This document shows positions 22,946 to 36,424 of a stretch of 64,000 nucleotides of DNA, one piece after another. The position numbers were made by a program, and so were the translations under genes. Origin of the DNA: Spinacia oleracea (lineage: Eukaryota; Streptophyta; Magnoliopsida; Caryophyllales; Amaranthaceae); contig NC_079490.1 of assembly GCF_020520425.1 (NCBI RefSeq), positions 55,654,517-55,718,516 on the forward strand. The letters run 5' to 3'. The notes below the pieces were generated by a model. It was not told the DNA's origin. It made no database searches and saw only the letters and a program-made list of their open reading frames with translations. Numbering within the stretch: the stretch's first letter is position 1; the number at the start of each line of letters is the position of its first letter.

Positions 22946-23666
22946 ATCAGACATATTTATAAGAAAACTGGCCGGATTCGGCGAATGATGATACCGGAGT
23001 ATGATGAAATTCTAATCCCATAGCTCAAACAGATGGAATAATGATCAATCTGAAATTGAAAAAATAAGAAAACACAACAATGTTCAACATATGGAGTCGA
23101 ATCAAATTATAACAGATCGAACGTCGAACAATTCAATTTGCACAAATATGAATTTGAAACAATAGAATTTCACAAAACATGATAGAATTCGAATATAAAC
23201 ACAAATTAAGAACGAAATTGAATCTAAACACAAATAATCGCTCCAAAATATAATTAAATTCAACAAAATCTGCCCAAAATCACATGAATAATCACATAAT
23301 CATGAAAATAAAGTTTGATATATTACCTTTAATGGAGGAAATCTGGAAGTTCGATGAATATATTCGAGATTGTGGATAGAAATCGCAGCAATTAAACCGA
23401 GATTCAAGAGAAATTCGAGCTTGATTGAGGCTTTCACATTGAAGAGAGACAAAATAGAGGGGGAAACAAAGGTTTGGCAATTTTAGGGAGAGAAGCGGTT
23501 AGGTGTGAAAGGAAGGAGGTGGTTGGGTTATTGTTTAACAAATTTACGAAAATGCCATTAGTAATTCCTTATTTCAGCTGTTAGATTAGAAACGATCCAG
23601 AGGCCAAGATTTATTCTCACATAAGATTGTGTTCTCACATAGAAGGGGTGTTCTCACATGAGCCTT

Positions 23667-23668
<2 letters not shown>

Positions 23669-23711
<43 letters not shown>

Positions 23712-23715
23712 ATAT

Positions 23716-23757
<42 letters not shown>

Positions 23758-23769
23758 ATATATACATAT

Positions 23770-23800
<31 letters not shown>

Positions 23801-23806
23801 TATGTA

Positions 23807-23854
<48 letters not shown>

Positions 23855-23855
23855 T

Positions 23856-23882
<27 letters not shown>
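23669..23882. repeat. (TA)n microsatellite with TACATA interruptions, right of the AGAACAT element
   Basis: Over 200 bp of TA dinucleotides with periodic GTAATATATACATA interruptions. ORFs on both strands translate it as I/Y repeats and are rejected. Confidence 0.95.
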
Positions 23883-23886
<4 letters not shown>

Positions 23887-23934
23887 TGGAAACATGGCCC
23901 ACCTTTAAATAAATGTGTAAAAGTGTTGCTAACT

Positions 23935-24215
23935 TGGTATATACTGTCATTGGTAATATAAGTATTGTCATTGTTGTATTAAAATACTGTCACAATCACC
24001 CAAAAAAAGGAAATTATGTATACAACTGTTATGAAATATAAAAAGTAAAGAGACCACTTAAATGAATGGATAAAAGTGTTGCATATAAAATGAATGAGCA
24101 AAAGTATATATACAAGTATTATATAAGTATTGTCATCGTTTGCATAAATACTGTCATTGTTGTATTAAATACTGTCATTGTTGTACTAATTACTGTCATT
24201 GTTGCCTATACATAA
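23935..24215 (+). repeat. ATACTGTCA repeats, cluster 1
   Basis: ATACTGTCATTGTTGTATTA units recur at least seven times. The same ATACTGTCA core recurs at 24,830-25,090, 26,690-26,820, 28,500-28,710 and 28,970-29,110, so it marks both sides of the palindrome at 24,281. Confidence 0.7.
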
Positions 24216-24282
24216 TACTTTGTTTGACTTTTCAACTCTTAAGCGGAAATTACAATTTTACCCCGGGTATGGAGTAATTATG

Positions 24283-24325
24283 TCGCTGGTTACCAGTGAT
24301 GTTTTGGCTCTATACCCAGGCAAAA
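24283..24325 (+). repeat. left TIR of the MULE, with 17-bp palindrome
   Basis: Palindrome TCGCTGGTTACCAGTGA (24,283-24,299), then TGTTTTGGCTCTATACCCAGG. It matches the right end in inverted orientation with few differences. Confidence 0.75.
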
Positions 24326-24492
24326 AAAAAAGGGAAATGAAATAAATTATAATTGCTGGCCCACTTTTAATGAATTGGGGTAAATTTCACTTCCCCTGAG
24401 CTCCGTTCATTGGAAAACAACAAAAAGGTCGCAGCAAAGAAAGGGGAGCAAGAGGTAGAGGAAGAAAATGGCGGGAAGAAGCTCCTCCTTTG

Positions 24493-27400
24493 ATGAGCAT
24501 CAACAATAAAGCAATCTCGCAACAAAGAACTACAATTGATTGTTCTGAAATTGAAAGGTTAGGGTTTAATACCAAAAAATTGGAGGAAATTTCTAATTTA
24601 TGCTCAAGCTCAAGCTCAAGCTCAGATGGTGAAGAAGATGAGAACGGAGAAGAGGTAAGAATTCTTGTACATTTCTCAATTTCGACAATTTCATGTACAT
24701 TTCTGATTTTCAACACATTCATGTGTAAAAGTAATTCAATTCTTACCTAGTTAAGAACAATATGTATACCTAGTTAAGAACAATTTCTGAATTTGACTAC
24801 GTATGTATACCCCTTCATGTTACTTTGATATACTGTCATATGCTATTTATGTTATGTCATTGTTGTATTAAATTATGCCCAATTATTATTTGGTACCTTA
24901 GGTATTCCGGATGTGTTCCTTTAGAATTATGTTGTTAATTTAGGATTCCGGATGTGTTCCTTTAGAATTATGTTGGTGTTTATTTGACAGCTGATTTATG
25001 TTAAAAATAAGATTTTTGGATTTAGAATATCTGTCATATTGGTGGAAAACTAGTGTCATTGGTTTATAAATACTGTCATTGATGATGATGTTGAAATATT
25101 TTGGGAATGTATAATTTGGTAGGTTGTATCTGACTGGTTGGATGCTAATGACGATGACATTCTAGTACCGTGTGGGGATGCAGAATTGGGGAACTTTGAT
25201 GAAGTGGGAAAATTAGGAGATGAAAGTTTATGTCGTACACCATCGGAGAAAATTTTGAATTGTGAGGGCAAGGGTATAGTGGAAGAGGAAGTTCTGGTTA
25301 CCCCTGTAGTTGGTATGACCTTTTCATCATGGGATAGGGCTGATGAACATTTTAGGAAATACGGAAAGCAATGTGGTTTTGGGGTTGTTCGTGCTTATGG
25401 TAATTACAGTCGCAAAGCTGGTGAGAAGAGGACCTTGAGGAGCTATGTTTGGAAGTGTGAATGTGGAGGCGAACCAGATTTACGATTCCGGACGAAGGGG
25501 GTGAAAGCTAAGGGGGCGATGATTACCGCCCCTGGTGTCCTTGACAAGAGGACTAGTAAGTCAAAAAAGTGTGGATGCCCTGTTCATATGTATGCGGTGG
25601 CAGACACTTCTGGAACTTGGGAAGTAAGGAAAGCAGTTGTTGAACACTTGAATCACAAGCCAACGCCCCTTAAGTCTCGATATATCTCAATGTATAGGAG
25701 AGATAGTATTACTTCTATTGTGAGGAGGAGGTTATTCAATGGTGTTGGTGGTGGTTCCAAGATCAGTAATCAGGAGCTTAGCTAAAGAGAGGAATGATGT
25801 AGAAAATATGTCTATAAGTGTGAAGGACTTGAGGAACATAGTGGCGAAGGAAAAGAGGCTCAAGATGAGAGGTGGGGATGCGAAAGCCATGTTTGATTAT
25901 TTCGATAAGATGACTGCCGGAAACCAGAATTTTTTCCATCGTTATAGATTAAATTCTAAGAATCGCTTGACTGATGTTATGTGGGTTGATGCAAGGAGTA
26001 GAGTAGCCTACCAAGACTTTGGGGATGTAGTATGTTTTGACTCCACATATGTCACAAACAATTATGAGCTTCCATTTTCTAATTTTGTGGGAGTCAATCA
26101 TCATGGGCAGACTATTTTGCTTGGCTGTGCACTAGTGTCTCATGAAGACACTGAAACATTTGTTTGGTTGTTCAAAACTTGGCTCCGTTGTATGGGAGGC
26201 AAAGCTCCTATTAGTTTTTTGACTGATCAATGTGCAGCAATGAGGGCGGCTCTTGAAATAGCTATGCCTATGCCAACCACTAAGCATCGATGGTGCTTGT
26301 GGCACATACTTCAAAAATTTGGCAAAGAGTTGGGCAACTATGCAAAATATTCGGAGTTCAAAGTTGTGTTACATAACGTGATTTATGATTGTTTAACAGA
26401 AGCAGAGTTTGAGGTGAATTGGACTTCTTCTATAGAGTTATATGGACTTGGTGAAGACGATTGGTTACGTGGTACATCTGTCATCCTTTTATCTCATTTA
26501 AAGGTGCATTTTATTTCATGTTTTAAATGGTAAAGATAGTAAGTTGGTTATTCTGTGCTAAACACTTATGAGTCTCTGATATTATTTAGGTAGATGGTGT
26601 TTACAGTTATGTAATCATAAGCAGTGTTCACTGTGTTGTCAAAATACTTCCATCTAATCTGTTATTTGTATACTATTGTTGACTTCATTATAAATACTGT
26701 CACTGTGTTGTCAAAATACTTCCATCAAAAAACTTTCATCTACTGTTGACTTCATTATAAATACTGTCATAACATTTATAAATATTGTCACTTCTGTATC
26801 AATACTGTCATAAGGTATTGCTTTATATATTTTTGGAGTTCAATTAAAATCTTTTTGGAGTTTGAATATTTTGTTTAACTGAAGGCTTGTACGACCAGAG
26901 ACACATGTGGGTCCCAGCGTACATGAAACACTTGTTTTGGGCTGGAATGAAGACCACACAACGTTCTGAGAGTATCAACAGCTTTTTTGATAAGTATGTG
27001 AAAAGGGACACCCGTTTGTATCAGTTTGCAGAGAGCTACATTGATGCTATGGAACACAGAGTTAATACTGAGAAACAAGCTGATGCCAACACATCCATTA
27101 ATGTTAGGGATCTGGTAACTGGTTTTCCAGCAGAAAAAAGTATTTCGAAAGTTGTACACAGCTGCGAAGTTTTTGGAGGTTCAAGTTCAATGTATGAGAG
27201 TATTATATATCCAATGGCTTAGAAGAGATGAGTTGTCAGAAATGGAAATGGAACACCATTTGGAAGACAGGGTATGGATTTACATAAAGGAAATTAGGAA
27301 GGAGATTGTAACCGATAAGAGGAGAACATACACAGTGCGATTGAATATCGAGACCAAACAAGCTTGTTGTGATTTCAAGTTGTTTGAAGCCCATGGAATT

Positions 27401-28162
27401 ATTTGTAGGCATGTGATTAATGTTTTTGACAGAGAGAAAATCACCGAGGTACCGGAGTGGATGATACTTAGGCGATGGCGCAAGGATATTCATAGGCCGC
27501 ATACCCGTGTCAAAGTGGCTTACCATGACCCAAGCAAAACTGAAGAAGTATTGCGGTTTGACACCCTTTTGGTCAAGTTCGAGTCCATTTGCTTGAAGGC
27601 TGCCACCCTGCCCGAATATGTGAAAATTGCGAATGCAACTTTAGATCAGTTGGAAATCCAGCTTGATGAGAATATCATAGTGAATGCTCAGAATAAGAAG
27701 AACGGCCAAGAAAATGAAGGAGAAAACCAGGAACATACTCCTCAGTCGGTGAATAAGGGAGAATGCACCAGATCAATGAACAAGGATGGAGAACAAGTTA
27801 CTGGTTTGGATAATCTTGTCATGGATGATGACACTCAAATTTTCAGTACACAACAAAGTTCTGCACCCTTAGTGTCTAACACACCAAGTAGTGTTGGAAA
27901 TGCACCGTTGAGTATTGGTAGTATTGGTGTTGGTGTTGGTGTTGGTAGTGCACCATGTAGTGTTGCTTACCTGGATCAAGGTGCAGTGCGTCATCAGATT
28001 GGTTCGGCTCGGTCTTATTTAGTGCCACTCCAGATTTATTTGTCCCAATCTGAGCTGATTCTTCAAGGTGCAGTGGCTCATCAAGGTGTAGTGCATCTTC
28101 AGAATTCTTTGTCCTTCTATTCTTCCTGGTGTACTGGTTCATCGAGATGGACTTCTCAATAA
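24493..28162 (+). pseudogene. FAR1-related MULE transposase, split and frameshifted
   Basis: Exon 1 (24,493-24,654) is serine/acid-rich and ends at GAGAAGAG|GTAAGA. Exon 2 starts at 25,123 in frame. It has a FAR1 DNA-binding domain (25,310-25,700: 'FSSWDRADEHFRKYGKQCGF', 'VWKCECGG', 'KKCGCPVHMYAV', 'VVEHLNHKP') and a MULE transposase core (25,979-26,330: 'VVCFDSTYVTNNYELPF', 'FLTDQCAAMRAAL', 'HRWCLWHILQKF'). An exon from about 26,884 has 'YDQRHMWVPAYMKHLFWAGM' and 'TTQRSESINSFFDKYV'. A SWIM zinc finger ends in 'HGIICRHVINVF' near 27,410. Frames change near 25,740-25,785 and near the A6 run at 27,134, so it is probably a pseudogene. The last part overlaps the convergent gene, and its tail after about 27,960 is doubtful. 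Confidence 0.8.
26600..26830 (+). repeat. ATACTGTCA repeats inside the last transposase intron
   Basis: AAATACTGTCACTGTGTTGT, ACTGTCATAACATT, ATTGTCACTTC and ATACTGTCATAAGG follow within about 200 bp, between donor AAAG|GTGCAT (26,504) and the acceptor near 26,884. Confidence 0.6.
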
Positions 28163-31100
28163 CACTTATTCTCTCAGATGGTATATCAGGTTCTGCTAGT
28201 GGTTGTTGTACATCAGTTAGTTTATTGTACTGTGCAAAAAAATATGAACAAAAATACCAAATAACAGGATTGTACCTTGTGCTTTGGACTTTCCTTTGAC
28301 CTTTTGTGGAATGGATTTTGATGACCCACCACGTCTTCGTTTATTTTTTCCCGTGACATTTATCAAAACAGAAACGTCATACTCATCCACGTCATTGGTG
28401 TCCAATGCAGCTTTCACGGCATTCATTAACTACAAAACATCAAGGTGCATCTTCAAATTTAAATTTAATCCAAAAATTTATTGTCATATATGAATTATAT
28501 ACTGTCAAACATGAATTTATATACTGTGATATATACTATCAAAAATGAATTTATATACTGTCATATATGAATTATATACTGTCTTATATGAATTATATAC
28601 TGTCAAAAATGAATTTATATACTGTCATATATACTATCAAAAATGAATTTATATACTGTCATATATGAATTATATACTGTCAAAAATAAATTATATACTG
28701 TCAAAATAGATATGTATCAAATATAAGATTAATGAATCAAGATAAGGTCTTTAAAACAAGCAGTCTACTATACGTGCAAAGTTCCATAATGTAACAAAAT
28801 GACTAAGTTTTAGCATGTTTTAAAACAAACAAGTACAGCAGAGTTCTTGGCATGTTTTAATTATACAAGACAATGACCACCACCTCAGTCTCATGGGAAT
28901 TTTCAGCTACATAATTACATTACAACACCAACAAATTTTCAACTTTTCCATATTCTGTCAAATAGTAGATGTATACTGTCACAATGTAGATGTATACTGT
29001 CACAATGTAGATGTATACTGTCACTATAGCACAAATTTTGTCATATTAGTTAAATACAGTCACATAGGTGTATATACTGACAAAAACAATAATATACTGT
29101 CATATATGTTTATGTAGTTTCACACTTAGTAAAGTTTGAGTTCACACTTCACTTGGTATCACACTTGGGTAAAGTTTGAGAATCTACTTATTGTAAATAT
29201 AAAGTTAGCAGTTATTAATAATAAATTCAATAAACTCCATAAAATCACCTTATCAACCTCAGTTGAGGTTATCCTCTTCCCAGGCATAATATCCTTCATC
29301 ATTGGATGGGTATGGCCGTAAGCGACATCAACACACTATGCACATACATTATAAATATTTTAATACAAGATAAATATTATAAGTACGTTACGAATAACTA
29401 GACATTTCAATGAATATTACTTACCCCTACACACCCATAATCCCGGGATGGAAGACGATCCAGATTCTGTGCCTTGTTCATCTCTTCTATTGTCCATACC
29501 CTCATTCTTGGAAACACACCCCAATCAACAGGCGTTCTCCTAAGTCGATCTAGGTAGAAAATCTGTCAACGCATAAACTTTACTTTCCAACTTTACTTTA
29601 CAAAGAACCCAATTTTTAATGCCATCATATAAAAATATATGATAAAGTGGTATAAAGATATTAAATGCAATGATAAGATATGATTCATAAGGATTAAAAA
29701 TTTACTGCCAGAAATATTAAGCATCCACCACATCCTTTAGCATAACCATCTGCGTAGAACCGTGTACTGAAGCTTCCAACAGCATGCAACAATTGGTCAA
29801 GGACAAGACTACACCAGTCATACTCGGAGGCTTCATGTGCAACAACAACACAGTGGAAAAATTTCATACTAAGTCGATGACATGTGGTGGGGGTAAGTAC
29901 CGAGTCTAAAGCAAGCAGCAAAAAGAGTCTCTTGAACTCGTTATCATCTTCACAAGGACCCTCCACATATTCCATCAAAGTCTTTTTGGTTATGCCACCA
30001 CCTTTCTTGTGTACAGTCCGGTACTTATTAATAATGTCTTTTTCAAGATTCTCATCGACAGTTGTAGTTGGGACCGGTCTCGGTCCCATTGGAATCCCGA
30101 GAACCCAATGGACTTGAATGGGGTTTAGAGGAAACTGGACCCCGTCTGGAGACATAAAAGACTTGAGAGCCACATCTACCCTTGTACATAGCCAATAGGT
30201 TAGGTTTGCCGGCAGCCTTTTATCAATCATACTAAATAGGCCAGCAAATCCCATCTCATTAACTAAGTTCCTTTTCCTATCATCGAACCCTCCTAATATT
30301 CTTCTAAGGGCCTCAACAGCACAGTTCTGATTAGGAGGCTGCATACACAAAAATAAGAATATCAGTTTCACATCACTCACACTAAGACATTCATTTAATG
30401 AAAGTCGTCAAAGTGGTCCTACCTTTTTATTCATCTCCTCAGAGCGTTTTTGAATAACTGTGTTAGCCGCCTTCATCATACCCCCCTTAGTGCTACTATT
30501 ATCCTGAGTTAAATAACACAAATTAAATTATTTCAATTCTTGTAAACTCACTAGATATTCAACAGGGAAATGACCACTTACTCTATACACATTAGCAACC
30601 ACCTTTGCTCTTTTAGGAACCTCTTTTTTCTCGGGGGATGGCTGCATCCAAATAAGAATAAATGAAACAACTTCATAAGATCTATACAAGTAAAAAAACG
30701 GTAATGCTTGGAATTAAGTTACCTGTTCATCACTTTGACCGGTATATTCAGAATCACTTCCACTAGGCTCCTCATCAAAGTCGGTGTTATCGAAGTTTAA
30801 CTATTATAAAACACATAAAAATTAACTCACAAATAACACCCATTTGACATATAAAGAAGATGGAGAGGGGAGGAACATACCTTTCTTGCACTTAGTTGTG
30901 GTTCTACCCTCCCTCGTCCACGACCCCTTCCTCGTCCACGGCCCCTTCCTCGTTCAGATAAACCCAATAATAATACAGAGTACAAAATTAGATGTACTGA
31001 GAATAGCATCAAAGTTTCTTACCAACTATGATATCTACTTTGTTACAGCAACAAAAGAACCATCAGCAACAAAGGGAACATACCCTTAGAAAGAGAATTT

Positions 31101-33740
31101 TAGGTTTCTTTCAACCTAGAAGACATTCACCTTAGGGTCACAAGGGAAAGGATACAGGGTGAGCCTCAAATGCAAGTTCTGAATTTGAATCAACTAGCTT
31201 TCAAATGCTTAGCTAAGTCCTCATTCATATGTGGTTTAATATTTTGCAACTTCCACGTTATGCCCATGAAAGAGAAAAAAATTCCTAAGGGAGACGATTT
31301 GTGCAGTTATCGCAGTACTCTATGCAAAGTTTCTGTAGCATAGTCAGAGTTATAGATTTCTCAAGAGATTATCAGGTATCACAGTAGTCTCAAGCAAACA
31401 TGACCACAAAAAGGCTATGACTCTATGAGGTAAAGATAAGGGTGTAAGGCCGTGAAACATTCACTTCCTTAAACTTCCTTGCTCTCTTATCCACAAGATA
31501 GTATTTAACTGACACCAATTAATCACAACATGAGCTTCCTAGTTGAAAACCTCAAACACCAATTACACAGCACATTGTACAGTTACGGAAACGCTACCTA
31601 TTTATCACATTTGAGACTATCAGTAGGTGCTTTGACTTTCAAACCTTCATATACTTGTTTTATTTCTTTAGATACACTCAAACACCAAAGAAATACATTG
31701 AAGGCTGCTCTCAAAATAGACAACTTGAAAGTATCTGAATGTTTATAAACTCTTCCAAATAAACGAAATAGGATACCCTCCTGATTCATCAACCCGACAC
31801 ACACACAACACACAAGAAATGGTGCACACAATTCACGACTCACAATTCACAATATGCAAAATGATTTTGTTGACTCCTTATACTGAAGGTTAAAATCACG
31901 AAGATTAAATCTTCTTCCCCTGGGAGAGTACACAATCTTAAGCTGCCCATGCAAGCACAAACATACTCATTTCATGTTATGCTTCATATATCTGGGCAAT
32001 TTTAACCAATAGCTAATTAGGTACAGTACTACAGTCCAGAACAAATTCAAATGAAATATTTTCAAGTAAATTAGTGTAGGTGATATCTAATATTTCAAGT
32101 AAGTTAGTGTAGGTGATATCTTCAGGTGGAACGATGTGTTAGGCAGTGTTTATAGTTATCATTTCAACTATTTAACTGATTGTCCGGAAAACAACTTACA
32201 CAAATCATAAACTAAGCAAAACACAGTATATTAAATCTTAACCAACTCACAAAAATGCAAAAGTCATCATTTAACCACGTTACTAGGGGTGGCACTATTT
32301 GAAACTAAAATCGAATAAGAAAAATACAATAACATCTCTGACAAGCAACTTACAGATTTTTAAGAAAAATGACAAAATACTGAAGCAATTGAATAAGCAA
32401 TTGAAATACAATACATAACGCCCATTAATAAGGCTCAACGCTAGTAATCAGAATTTTCGACGCATTATATTTATTTTCGACGCATTATATTGATTCACAT
32501 TACATTACCCCTCTATAAAATTTTCTATACCTTTATTTAGAATGTTTTGTAAGATTGAGATTTTTGATGTTGAAATTCCATTCTCTAAACAAATTTCCAT
32601 GTGTCATTGTTGAATTACATTTTTATATAACTGTTCTTTCCAAGGCGTGATTATTTCCTGTATTAGTATTTTATGTTTTTTAGTCCACTCCCGAGGCATG
32701 CTTATTGTGGAAGGATGCTGGTTGCAGTTTTGCTAAGTTTCATCGTTTATAAATAAAAATATGCAAGTTGACCCTCTATGCTTCTCATTGCAGGAGAAGG
32801 AAGGCCTCCCAGCTTTTCCAATGGGTAAAATTGATCAAACCAGAATGTAGAAGGTGGGTGAGAAATTATTATTAATTTTTCCCAGCTTCACATGTATCAG
32901 AGACTCAAATTATTATTAATTTTTCTTTCTGCTTAATATAATCACATTGCATACAAAGATACTTTAAGTTGAAAGCCTGCATTTCTTTCTCAAGGGTGGT
33001 TAATTTGTCTACCTAATACGGTATAACCTTTCATGTTTCTCTATTCTTATTGTAGCTTTTGTTGGCTTTGTATTTGTGCAATTTACATCAAGCTTGTAAA
33101 GTTTGATGTTTTGAATCTGTTAAATACCATAAATTACCTAGATTTTAAATCAACAAAACTGGTACTGACACTTCACTTTCCAGAATAGCATAGCACCATA
33201 AACAAAACCCTAAGCTTCGAATCGATCAACAAATTTTGGACATTAAATAGAGTAAATTTTGATTAAATTGAAAATTACCATGATGTTTTTGCATGAATTG
33301 AGGAACACAAACCAGCCAATCTGTTAATGATTACACTAGGAAAAAAACCATAATTTTACTAAAACCCTAGAATAAACCCCCAAATTTACTAAAACCCTAG
33401 AAACAACCATCAATTGACGATAATTTTCATTTCGTCAAGAAGACAATTTCAATAATCAATTAAAGAACTTCAACAACAACCCATTAAAATTGAATTACTC
33501 AACAAATTAGATTTGAATTACTAACCTCCAGCCATATATTGAAGGCGACTTTCGTTTTTGAACAGAGAAGGAGAAGAAAACTTCATTTTTGAACAGAGAA
33601 GAGAGGAAACGGCTTGATGGTGGTTGTCAGAGAGGAAACGGCTTCGTCGGAGAGGATACGGCTTTGTCGGAGAAGCATAAGCAAGAGAGAGATTGAGAGC
33701 TCAGGGATGAGGAAAGAAGAGCAGTAACTTTTGAAGTTAC
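27876..33740 (-). CDS. multi-exon MULE gene 2, plant-mobile-domain/DUF1985-like protein
   Basis: On -, exon 1 (33,740-33,528) starts from ATG in 'MKFSSPSLFKNESRLQ'. After a long intron come small exons: 'RGRGRGRGRGRGRVEPQLSA' (~30,955-30,883), 'NTDFDEEPSGSDSEYTGQ' (~30,803-30,722), 'PPEKKEVPKRAKVVANV' and 'MMKAANTVIQKRSEEMN'. The main exon (30,343-29,706) has 'GFAGLFSMIDKRLPANLTYW', 'NPIQVHWVLGIPMGPRPV' and 'YAKGCGGCLIFLA'. It splices in phase to 'IFYLDRLRRTPVDWGVFPR' (29,562-29,425) and 'CVDVAYGHTHPMMKD' (29,335-29,249). Basic and acidic C-terminal exons end at about 27,876. The domain resembles the region preceding Ulp1-type proteases in plant transposon proteins, but I see no His-Asp-Cys protease. 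The last splice is off by one base as I read it. Confidence 0.55.
28490..29115 (+). repeat. ATACTGTCA repeat arrays in an intron of MULE gene 2
   Basis: Array 1 (28,490-28,715) has about ten units of TATATACTGTCATATATGAA type. Array 2 (28,960-29,110) has GTAGATGTATACTGTCACAAT-like units. The spacing is irregular, at 18-34 bp. Confidence 0.75.
31090..33520. other. long intron or filler DNA of MULE gene 2
   Basis: No long ORF. On +, TTGCAG|GAGAAGGAAGGCC (about 32,794) to AGAAG|GTGGGTG (about 32,853) looks like a single captured exon reading 'EKEGLPAFPMGKIDQTRM' then a stop. Its source gene is not recognised. TTCGACGCATTATAT is duplicated at 32,457 and 32,474. Confidence 0.35.
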
Positions 33741-33775
33741 TTTGTTGACTTTGTCAACATTACCTGTAAAATGAC

Positions 33776-33838
33776 GCTTTTGCCCTGGGTATGGAGCCAA
33801 AACATCGCTGGTTACAAGCGATGTAGCACGTCTCTTGG
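33776..33838 (-). repeat. right TIR of the MULE, with palindrome TCGCTGGTTACAAGCGA
   Basis: On - it reads TTCCAAGAGACGTGCTACAT, the palindrome (33,805-33,821), then TGTTTTGGCTCCATACCCAG. Its outer part also matches, inverted, the outer sequence at 17,483-17,501 (CCGAGAGGGATGCTACAT). Confidence 0.75.
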
Positions 33839-33904
33839 AAACTATAATATCTCCATTCTATAAAGGGAAATTTCAAGAATTCAAGGTTAATTTAGTAATT
33901 GACT

Positions 33905-34402
33905 TTCGATTTCCTTCAATATTGTATAAAAATTCAATAATTTCCAAATTATGTTACTATCTCAGTTAATTTTTATCATACCGTTTACGTAAATGAGGGA
34001 GAAAGAGAAGTAATTTTTTTTTCCGGTTCAGCGTTGAACCGCCATCTGAGATAGCTGTTTCGTTTTAAAGCAAACCGCCATCTCAAATGGCGGTTCAATA
34101 TTATAAACCGCTATCTGAGATAGTGATTTGCTTTAAAACAAAACCGCTATCTCAGATGGCGGTTTGCTTTAAAACATAACGGGATACGGTAAGTTTTTGT
34201 TTCGGAAGCTCACTGTAAGTTTTGATTTAGGGAATATATAAACCGCTATCTGTGATAGCGGTTTAGTGCCGCTTTGTTAAAAAAATAAAAGCAAGATCGA
34301 TTTTAACGGTGACGTGGACGGTATGGTGGAAATTAAGTTAAAAAGTGGCGCATTTTGGGAATTTGACATTCTTTAAACAATATTGAAGGAAATCGCTCAT
34401 TT
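33905..34402. mobile_element. MITE-like element of about 500 bp
   Basis: Left GATTTCCTTCAATATTGT (33,911-33,928) is repeated inverted as ACAATATTGAAGGAAATC (34,378-34,395). There is no coding capacity. The interior holds the palindrome cluster listed next. Target duplication not resolved. Confidence 0.6.
34033..34266. repeat. cluster of five related 25-bp palindromes
   Basis: Units are of the form AAACCGCTATCTGTGATAGC plus GGTTT (34,239-34,263, perfect) and AACCGCCATCTCAAATGGC plus GGTT (34,074-34,095), plus three imperfect copies at about 34,036, 34,106 and 34,142. AGATGG and AGATAG stem variants pair with CCATCT or CTATCT, with G.T pairs in between. CGTTTTAAAGCAAACCGCCA-type linkers recur. 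Confidence 0.8.
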
Positions 34403-34444
34403 TCTGGTGTTATCCTATAAAATAATTGTATGATTCACGTTTTA

Positions 34445-36424
<1,980 letters not shown>

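Larger units (their letters stand above)
24281..33832. mobile_element. FAR1-type MULE (element B) with two convergent genes
   Basis: The left TIR (24,291-24,322) reads ACCAGTGATGTTTTGGCTCT followed by ATACCCAGG. The right end on - reads ACCAGCGATGTTTTGGCTCC followed by ATACCCAGGG. Both are preceded outward by the 17-bp palindrome TCGCTGGTTACCAGTGA or a variant. Between them are a FAR1/MULE transposase gene on + and a multi-exon gene on - converging on it. Clear 9-bp target duplications were not found because the left end abuts element A. Both genes carry damage, at least the transposase, so current activity is unlikely. Confidence 0.7.

Noticed and set aside
22698..22962. ORFs with repeating peptide EHQKPLFRTS
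   Set aside because: Translation of the 22-bp AGAACAT array in two frames.
23654..23971. ORFs of 87-105 codons made of I/Y repeats
   Set aside because: Direct translation of the (TA)n microsatellite.
30827..31012. Free-standing RGRGRG protein
   Set aside because: Better explained as one exon of the - strand MULE gene 2, because a donor AAAG|GTATG follows directly.
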